Shown here in pieces: positions 56,431 to 64,000 of a stretch of 64,000 nucleotides of DNA (the first letter of the stretch is position 1; every line of letters starts with the position of its first letter). A program made the translations under genes and the position numbers. The notes under the pieces were generated by a model. It did no database searches. It was not told the origin of the DNA and was given only the letters and a program-made list of their open reading frames with translations. This stretch comes from Apostichopus japonicus (lineage: Eukaryota > Echinodermata > Holothuroidea > Aspidochirotida > Stichopodidae). The stretch lies in contig NC_092576.1 in NCBI RefSeq assembly GCF_037975245.1, forward strand, positions 38,581,111-38,645,110. The letters run 5' to 3'.

Positions 56431-58424
56431 CCATTTGTTCTTATCATATTTCCATCTTTACCACAATATTCCTTCCAATCACCGTTCCCATCACCATCAT
56501 CACCACTGTGTCCCTTTTGTTTTCCTTTTTTCTTGATCTATTTCTTCTATTGCCTTATCTTTTCTGTCGTCTTTATCCATGACTTTCCAAAATGGAAAAG
56601 AAAAGAAAAACTTTAAACATATTCTACTTCAAAAAAACTGAACACATCACGAAGGCTTAGCAACGATTTAAAACCAGACAGTGTCTAGACGTATCCATGG
56701 CAACCTCGAGGTACTTGTTTATCAGTACATTCCAGGTGTTTTTATTAAGGACGCGAGCGTCTCTGATATTGAACACAACTTCTATGGATTGCATTGTTCA
56801 AGTATTTGATTGACAGGTGTTGAACAAAAGAAAAATGTTAAACTATTGAAAGTGTCAGTACAGTCAGTGTACATCTTTAGCAAGGAAGAAAACATGATGA
56901 AATAAGTTCAATAGACTTTTGCGATAAAACAAAATGTGTACTGAGTAGAAAAGAGTGGAAATTGTTAACGTACAAATAAGGTAAAAATAGGGTGTATATG
57001 ACAGGTTAGATTTTGCAACTGGAAATTTGGTGACAACACATTGTAAAGTATATAGGGATTAAGTAAGGGTCATAGGCCTTGTAGGTTTGGGGAGGGTGTG
57101 TGTGTCAGTGTATGTGTGTGTGTGTGTGTGTGGAGGGGGGTGGGGGTGGTGAGGAGAATACTGCACTGTTAGAAAGCATCTACAGTAAAATCTTCTCAAA
57201 TATCAATCTAAAAACAGATACTTTTTAAGAAAAAGTCACCCAGGAAAGAACCTGGGCACGAAAACCAAACTACCAAACGACTGATCCGCTCTCAGCCCCA
57301 GTCCCCCCTAAAAACAGATGTACTGTGTTTGTTTCTACATATATATAGATTTTGAGTGTTATATACTGTTTCAATGGTCTCTACTGTGTGGGGATTGACT
57401 GTCATGTTATGTGGGTTAATAACATGCATACATCAAGAGATTTGTGTTGCATGGGGTGGGTGGGTGGGGAGGGGGTAAAGGGTTGGAGTGGAGGAGGTGA
57501 AGACAGGTTGCTGATCAGAAGAGAGGAACGATAATAGTATGACAGGAGACCTTGCTGAGTATGTGCATGTGTGTGGGTGTGTGGGGGGGGGTCGGGGAGG
57601 GGGTGCGTGGGGATAAATGTGTTATTAACAAGTTACCCCAAGTGTTATAAACAGGTTCAGGAAATATGATAAGTGGTCCGGAATAGTTGTATGGGGTGGA
57701 TAAGGGAAAGCTAATGGTAATATAGTTGAAAGGGGTGCCATATGAATGGATGAAGAAAAATTACAATATGTTTAATTTATATCACTGTTTTTTTTTTTAC
57801 TTAAATATCAATGTGCAATAATTACCACTTAATTCATATATTAATTATGAAGTGAAAGAGTCCTGATGAAACAATGAGTTTTTTTTTTCCTTTCCTTTTT
57901 ATCTTATTGATTTCTTTTGGTTAATCTACATGATCGAAGTTTGTGTATATTTATCAAAGGTTGTTTTTGGCAAAAATGTTTAATGTTTTTACTTCTACAG
58001 TAATGGTGCCTCATATCTTGATCTAATTAAATCCTATTTTTTAATCATTATTCTTATTTCAATAAGATATATCAATTTAAAGTGTAAGCTAGGGCCTCGT
58101 ATCTCTTTATTTTAACAAATTTCATTCTTCTGAAGAATTTATAGGTCAAATGATGTGTTTTGTCTCATTTTGTCTCTATTTTACTCTCTCATTAATCATA
58201 TTCCTCACCTGACGACTGTTCTTTCATTGTTAGTTTATTTCTTTATCCAATTTCTTTTTCATTCGTTTGTTTTACTTCTACATTTATCTGAACCTATTAA
58301 TAAACAACCTTCAGTAACTATTAAATATAACTATATCAATAATTCTTATCTTGTCTATATCATTAGTATCAAGTAGTTATAATTAATGCCTTACATTATA
58401 TACATAACTATTAAGTATACTTAC
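56431..58424. other. Intron of NLR gene C with G-rich and GT-rich patches
   Basis: (GT)n lies at about 57098-57131, followed by GGGGGGTGGGGG. Further G-rich stretches lie at 57455-57500 and 57580-57610. A short block at 57240-57310 resembles sequence near 6.26 and 36.79 kb. No exon recognised. Confidence 0.5.
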
Positions 58425-58633
58425 ACCAGTTCCTTGAATCTTTGAGAGTGTTGTAGATAGTTTAATATTCCATTTACTTCATGTTTATTCATCTCTCTCC
58501 CTTCCTCTGTCTGTATGTACATATTCTCTATTGATGTTATGATTGGTAGAGAGAGACCAGAGGAGAGGATAATGTTCCCATCTTCATCAATCTTACTAAA
58601 GGACCAGCCTAAATTCACCCAGTGTATAGGAAT
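58425..58633 (-). CDS. LRR-type exon (209 nt) of NLR gene C
   Basis: CTACAG|ATTCCT opens in phase 0; CTGGT|GTAAGT closes in phase 2. It begins IPIHWVNLGWSFSKIDEDGN, continues LSSGLSLPIITSIENMYIQ and EGREMNKHEVNGILNYLQ, and ends QRFKEL. Close paralogue of 23465-23673 with conserved length and splice sites. Confidence 0.75.
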
Positions 58634-59355
58634 CTGTAGAAAGGAAAATAATAACTAGAATTAATATCATCATGTTTCTTTACAGGATAAAAACTCGAAA
58701 ATAATACAATTATAGTTAACTTAAGAATATTAACTTGATTTTACTGTTTTAAATTCATATTAATCAAATGATAATTTGTTTATTTTAATAATATGTTGTT
58801 ATTATTTTGTTGATTATAATAATAATTAGGGGTTTGAATTTGTTTAGAAAAGGCTAACTTTATTTCTAAAGTTTGTTTAATCTTCGTTTTCTTTTATTTG
58901 TATTAAGTGAAATTTGGTTGGGGATTAGGAGGGTGCCTTAGTGTGGGGAAGGGCGTGGATATGGTTTACCCTCGTTAATGTTATAATTTTATTGTGCGAG
59001 GGCGAGAGATAAATGGACCGATGGGTGTCACACTGGCTAAAGATGGGTGTGGTAGGGGTAAGGAGTGGTGTTCTAGGGTGGGGGAGCATGTAGACAGCTC
59101 ACGTATATTAAATGTAATTTGTGTTTTAGGGGGAGGAGGAAATCTGAAGAAGGAAAATAAGAAATATAATTAATATCTAATCGCTTTATTAGGGTTTAAA
59201 GTTTAACACATATTTTGTTTTTAACTATTTTATTATTATGATTATATATATTTATTTCATTATGTTTTATATTGAATGTGGTTTTATTCATTTCACAATC
59301 GGATCCTTTTTGTGTTTACTGTTTTGCTGTTTGTTACTATATATATATATATGTA

Positions 59356-59435
<80 letters not shown>

Positions 59436-61232
59436 TTTTTGGTGTGGGGGGGGGGCCGGGGATGAAAGTTAATATCAATTTGATGTCTAAAAGCAGAATT
59501 GTTAATTTTCAGGATACTTTGCGTTTAATTTAGAAAAGATGAAAGAATATCTTAAATTATTTGTATTGTTTGTAGTTGAAGAATATCATAACAGCGTGTC
59601 TATTAATGTTGTTAACTTTTAAATATGTATATGCATTATCCTAAAACGGGTTGGGGTGTTGAAGCAAAGAGGGATGCAGTCAATAGGTTTAACTTATTTT
59701 AATGTAAATATGTGTTTGGAACAAGGGTGGAACTGTACACCTTGTTTTTAAAGACAATACAACGATATCATTTTATTTGTTGATGAAGAATATACATTTT
59801 CGGGTAATTAATTTATGTTGTTACTTTTAAATATAATTTGTTTATCTGCTTTGACTACAAATCAAGGGTGGTGAGTTCATTGGTTAGTACAGATATTTAA
59901 ATTTGTACTTGCGTTTGGAGAAATAAAACACATTGTGATATATAATTATTATTTGTTGCTGAATTATATTGAAACAACGCGTAAATAAGTTGTTGTTGTT
60001 GTTGTTGTTGTTTACTAAGTAAACATTTTTTAAATCCATTTGCCTACAAGTCAAGAATTGTAAAGGTGAATAATGGTAGCAGCAGTTGTAATTAATTGGA
60101 AAGCTATTAACGTTAATTATGTTTGAAAATGAGCTATCATTGCATCCTTTGTATACAAACATTTTTTATTATTAACCTTAATATGTATATTTACTCCTGA
60201 CTTTTAAACAAATTTTATCAAATTCTACACATAGTGCAGTGTTATATAATTTTTTTGAATAATATCGTTTATTAAGCATATCAAAACAATTCGTAAATAT
60301 TTGTTGTTGTTTACTTTGAAGACATAAAGTTTCCATTAAGGCAGATGAAGGAAATATAGTCATGAGAGCAACTAGTGTTACATATTTTACATAAGTTTTT
60401 AATTATTCTATAAGAGGAGAGTAATATTGAATTGTTATTTTATTTTGTTTGCTTTTACAAGTACTTGTTTTTATATATTTATTTTCAATGTTGTTTAACT
60501 ATTAATGTTTCGTTATTCTCTGTTCAGCACAAACGTTTTCACAAACAGTAGTCAATTCAGGAGTTTCCATTTAATGGCGAGGGTAACATATGAGGGAGCG
60601 GTAGGTTAGTTATTTAAATATATTGATATAACGGTTGGACTGTAAGCAGGGTTACTGTTTAGTAAATATAAGTTGAGTGACAATTTATTGTCGAGGGGGA
60701 GGGGGTGTTAGCAATGGGTTTTTGATATTGTAAATTTCTAGATGTTTAAATCTTGACAGTCTCATTTTATTCATTATAAAAATAATATTTACCATATTTA
60801 ATGATTGGGGAAGATCGTGTTGTTTTTAATCTTACTTAATCAAAACCACGAATTCAGTAACAGGTTTAAACGGTACCCAATACTGGAGGGATGGAGTGGA
60901 GTGATGTGTATTTTTGATGGTTTTAGCTAAGGGTTATAGGAAGGTGAATAGTTTACTGTTCAGGGGAAGGTGATTTTTTATATTGACTCATTCCATTAAA
61001 TACAGACAATTAGAGGGAGAAACAGGGATAGTCATGAATAATTGTTATTATTTTTATATTAGTTGAATGTTTATGTTGATTGTATTCTTTGTTTATAGAC
61101 ACAATTCAATATTAATCAAGGGTAAACATTTTCATTATGTTATCTTCCTCAAAATAATGTGGTAGGAAGATATTATGTGATATTAGATTTCTACAATTCC
61201 GTACTCACGTGACCCATTGACGGTGTACTTAC
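58634..61232. other. Intron of NLR gene C, with an extra segment of about 1.1 kb
   Basis: Colinear with 23.7-25.2 kb of gene B. About 59.34-60.48 kb is absent there. This extra piece holds the (AT)n tract and a (TTG)n run at about 59991-60012. It shows no recognisable coding or transposon motifs. Confidence 0.5.
59337..59436. repeat. (AT)n microsatellite
   Basis: About 100 bp of TA dinucleotide with a TGTATATTT interruption, followed by a short G run. Overlapping YIYIYI frames are artefacts. Confidence 0.98.
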
Positions 61233-61352
61233 ATTATGACTGGACGCTTTCACCAGGAGCTCTATGGCTGACCTCTGTGCTGACACACTGTCTTTGTTAC
61301 TGATGGCTACATTTTGTGAGCACAACTCTGTAATAGTTTGCACGTCATCAGC
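61233..61352 (-). CDS. Helical linker exon (120 nt) of NLR gene C
   Basis: CAATAG|GCTGAT opens and CATAAT|GTAAGT closes it, phase 0 both sides. It encodes ADDVQTITELCSQNVAISNK then DSVSAQRSAIELLVKASSHN. Paralogue of 25257-25376 and of the NACHT-exon terminus. Confidence 0.75.
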
Positions 61353-61449
61353 CTATTGAACAATGAAACCATTGTTTTAGCATTAACAGATGATAACTGA
61401 TAAGTAGAGAATAATAATTATTTATGAAAATACTATTATATGATCAAGT

Positions 61450-62360
61450 GCCACTTTACTAGTCATTACAATAATAACTAATATCAATGAAGATTCCTGT
61501 AGTGGGTAATGAGGCATGGTGGTTTTAATATGTATGGGCGCACTGTACGGTACATAAAGAACTTGTGTAAGGACCCAACTCCTGAAATCTGATAAGTCAA
61601 AACACTATCATGCCATATATAGGCATGGTGACCAGTCGTCTTGTACGGTTTGAATAAATTAGTGCAAGTATAAACAATTGATATTTAATCGTACGTTATT
61701 GTCCATGGAAGATATTAGAGAAAAAAAAAAGGTTATACATCAAAGTTTAAGAAAAGAATAAACAGCAGGATACACCTTATTATTTTACCTCCCCTGTTCA
61801 CAGACCCCCTCACCCCCCCCCCTCTCACATGCACACAAACACACGCAAACACAACCGATCCAGACAAATTTAATTCAAACAGAACCAAAGTCTAACCAAC
61901 ATAGAATAATGATGAGTTATGAAAAAAATATATATGATCAAGACCCACATTACTAATCCTTACTAACTAATATATATGAAGATTCCTGTAGTATGTGATG
62001 AAGCACGATGGTTGTAACCTGTATGGACGCGCTGTACAGTACACACAGAACTTGTGTAAGGACCTAACTCCTGAAATCAGATAAGTCAAAACACTATCAT
62101 GCCTTATAAAGTCGCCTTGTACGGGATGAATAACTAAGTGCAAGTATACACAATTAATATTTAATAGTACGTCCATGGAAGACATTAGAGAAAAAAAAAA
62201 CAGAAAGGTTATACATAAAGTTTAAGAAAACAATAAACAGTAAGATGCTCCTTATTTCTACCTCCCTGGTTCACAGACCCCCTTCTCAGCCATCCCCTTC
62301 TCCCCATGCACACAAACACACGCAAACACAACCCATCCAGGCAAATTGAATTCAAACAGA
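61450..62360. repeat. 489-bp tandem duplication in intron of NLR gene C
   Basis: GAAGATTCCTGT at 61489 recurs at 61978, with colinear diverged sequence on both sides, including the C-rich and AAACACACGCAAACACAAC stretch. Gene B has one copy (about 25.44-25.80 kb). Confidence 0.8.
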
Positions 62361-62376
62361 ACAAAGTTTAGCAAAC

Positions 62377-62432
62377 CTTCTTCCATCGACCGGATTGGAG
62401 ATCAAGATAGCAGGCATTACTCGGCCACAAAA
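62377..62432 (-). CDS. LRR-tail exon (56 nt) of NLR gene C
   Basis: TTTTTCAG|TT TTG TGG opens and AAGAAG|GTTTGC closes it. It encodes LWPSNACYLDLQSGRWKK, one residue different from the gene B copy. It is the most upstream gene C exon I can identify; the exons before it, and the NACHT exon, lie to the right. Confidence 0.65.
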
Positions 62433-62556
62433 CTGAAAAACAAAATGAAACGAAATCATTCTTTCAATAGTTACCGTTTCAATTACGTAAGTGATAGCGT
62501 TGACCACACACTACACATATTATCATGGCTAAATACTAAAAGGAGGCGTTCTTTTT

Positions 62557-62639
62557 ATGGGCAATTTGACCAACCAGCCATTGGAGCATGACGACATCGC
62601 TGAATCTGAAGAAGATTCGGACGATGAAATCCTGATATG
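62557..62639 (+). CDS. Candidate plus-strand exon of an unrecognised gene
   Basis: The frame beginning MGNLTNQPLEHDD continues AESEEDSDDEILI and meets the strong donor ATATG|GTAAGC in phase 2. It is acidic. The ATG may not be the start, since the frame stays open a short way upstream behind an AAAAG. No family recognised. It joins 62962-63061 in frame. Confidence 0.35.
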
Positions 62640-62757
62640 GTAAGCCACACTGTATGTATTGTGTATACATGTACTGTAGTAGCGCAATATGCCTATATGA
62701 CTCATCGTTACGCTTGACTACCATTGTATTACATAATACATGTAGGTCAAGTACTTT

Positions 62758-62796
62758 GGAGGGAGGGGGAGGGGTATAAGGGGGGAGGGGTTGGCA
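62758..62796 (+). other. G-quadruplex-prone G-rich tract
   Basis: Runs of GGG, GGGGG, GGGG, GGGGGG and GGGG with short spacers lie between the two plus-strand candidate exons. Capacity to form a quadruplex is inferred from composition only. Confidence 0.6.
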
Positions 62797-62955
62797 ACCA
62801 GGTAGTAGATATGATTGAAGGGACGGGAATGAACTGTTTTTTTTAAGTTTGAATAAGAAATTTCAAAAGTCAAAGCAATTTGTTTCCCTTTTTGTGTATT
62901 GTTTGTACAAATTTTGTAATTATTTGCATACTAATTTATTAGACCCTTGCTCCAG

Positions 62956-63061
62956 TTACAGCAACAACCGAGGTGCCAAATATGATGTGGATGAACAACA
63001 GCCTAAACTTATCACTCCAGAAGAGCCCCTGACCAGCATGGAGACCATAACTTTGATATAA
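62956..63061 (+). CDS. Candidate plus-strand terminal exon of the same unrecognised gene
   Basis: The acceptor is either CTCCAG or TTACAG, 6 nt apart and both in frame with the preceding candidate exon. The translation contains NNRGAKYDVDEQQPKL, then ITPEEPLTSMETITLI and stop. The hydrophilic, proline- and glutamate-rich character would fit a cytoplasmic C-terminal tail. Support is only splice logic and composition. Confidence 0.35.
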
Positions 63062-63443
63062 ACCCTAAATTTGGTAGCCTGTAAAATAATTTATCCGCGA
63101 ATGAAAATTTAACAAAATGTCAAAAAATCAGTCATATTCCTCGTATTCAAACATCAAATTATATTTTACTTATAAAATGACATGTCTTGAACTCATCAAA
63201 CTATCAAAAGTCCAGCAGATTTCATCGAAATAATTTCAAATGGGCAAAGGAAAGTACAGTGTATGTATCATAACCTCATTTGCATATTTACATATCCAAT
63301 TAGCTCAATTATAAAAAAATATATATAAAAATTAAAACCTCATTTCAATACCTATCTGTCAATACTTGGGTCCCTATGTACAAAATGAACAGATTCTAAG
63401 TAATTACAATGTGTTAATATTTTCCCCATGAACAATGATATTA

Positions 63444-63727
63444 CGTGGAAATAGAGACATAAGGAGTTAAAGTACATTTATTAAAGGTGGGATCGCTCGT
63501 AATTTCCTCGTTAATTCTATCCTTCACAGCAACCGATTCAAAAATAATATCAATACTACCCTCTACCGGTTCGTCGCTGTTGTTTCGTAATTTCTCAGCA
63601 ATCCCGTTTTTACGGCTAGTAAGCAATAAACGGGTTTGGTTACCTGAAGCGGTGGCCTTGGCGAAATTCCTGCATAGTTTCTTGTCTGTAGCAGTGTCAG
63701 TACAGGGAGTTGTTATGGAAAAACTCC
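63444..63727 (-). CDS. Candidate minus-strand exon, unrecognised protein
   Basis: After GACCAG the frame reads SFSITTPCTDTATDKKLC, RNFAKATASGNQTRLLLTSR, then EPVEGSIDIIFESVAVKDR and FNKCTLTPYV. It is open to about 63441, with a possible donor TTCCAC|GTAATA near 63446. The composition is hydrophilic with several Cys and one N-x-T site, compatible with a secreted or extracellular segment. The antisense frame is also open, so the strand is uncertain. It could belong to gene C or a different gene. Confidence 0.3.
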
Positions 63728-64000
63728 CTGGTCAGTAGTATGCGGTAAATTATTACGTCTCGTTTTCGTGTGTGTTGTGTGATACAAAACTCTGTGGTTT
63801 GTTTTACGTTCATAACTTTTCACAACTAGTGGGCTGTAGTAGCTGTACAGTATAGATGTAATAGTTTGACCAGGGAGCTGCTACTCGAGCGGTTCCCTGC
63901 TTTTTACTCTTTTAGGCCCACATGGTGAACAGTCGAAGTCCGAACTGCTCGGATGCCCTGGTTTCGTAGTTGATTCACTGATTTGGAAAGCTCTGCATGC
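63728..64000. other. Right edge, nothing recognised
   Basis: No supported exon or repeat. The phrase GACCAGGGAG-like at about 63721-63733 recurs near 63870-63882 as GACCAGGGAGCTGC on the plus strand. Confidence 0.4.

Overview
This is eukaryotic, animal DNA. It is AT-rich and intron-rich, carries decayed non-LTR retrotransposons, a tRNA-derived SINE and very long microsatellites, and shows no prokaryotic gene organisation. The only strong protein homology is to NACHT-domain immune receptors (NLRs). The NACHT sequence, with its pre-NACHT linker and a tandem leucine-rich-repeat-like tail, looks like the large NLR expansions of marine deuterostomes. I favour an echinoderm, possibly a sea cucumber, but that is inference and no database was searched.

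The window holds parts of three head-to-tail NLR genes, all on the minus strand, produced by tandem duplication of a unit of about 30 kb. Gene A: promoter near 12.1 kb, intact NACHT exon at 2265-3790, remainder off the left edge. Gene B: promoter near 37.8 kb, NACHT exon at 32482-34002, then LRR-type, transmembrane and tail exons from 28.0 down to 17.48 kb. Gene C: LRR, transmembrane and tail exons from 62.43 down to 44.13 kb, with its NACHT exon beyond the right edge. Exon boundaries were read from splice signals and from agreement between paralogues. Intron phases of the LRR cassettes chain consistently (0, 2, 1, 0, 0); the phase joining the last LRR exon to the transmembrane exon does not fit and is unresolved. 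The predicted layout is NACHT, LRR cassettes, a C-terminal transmembrane helix and a short basic tail.

Most copies look damaged. Gene B has two stop codons in the NACHT exon, a frameshift in its first LRR exon and a lost splice acceptor. Gene C has a frameshift after its transmembrane helix. Only the gene A NACHT exon is clean over its full length.

Mobile and repetitive DNA accounts for much of the rest. There are two minus-strand LINE fragments (13.84-14.88 and 15.02-16.43 kb), a plus-strand LINE in the intron after the gene B NACHT exon (29.61-32.45 kb), a SINE with target-site duplications (19.39-19.63 kb), and a 376-bp tandem repeat carrying tRNA-like sequences (9.40-10.31 kb). CAT-type microsatellites lie at 22.1-22.6, 46.94-52.44 and 55.06-56.43 kb, and (AT)n tracts at 9.2, 27.3 and 59.3 kb. 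The very long poly-His, poly-Ile, poly-Met and poly-Asp reading frames come from the CAT arrays and are not genes. At the right end, two plus-strand candidate exons (62.56-63.06 kb) and one minus-strand candidate exon (63.44-63.73 kb) may belong to other genes or to unseen parts of gene C.
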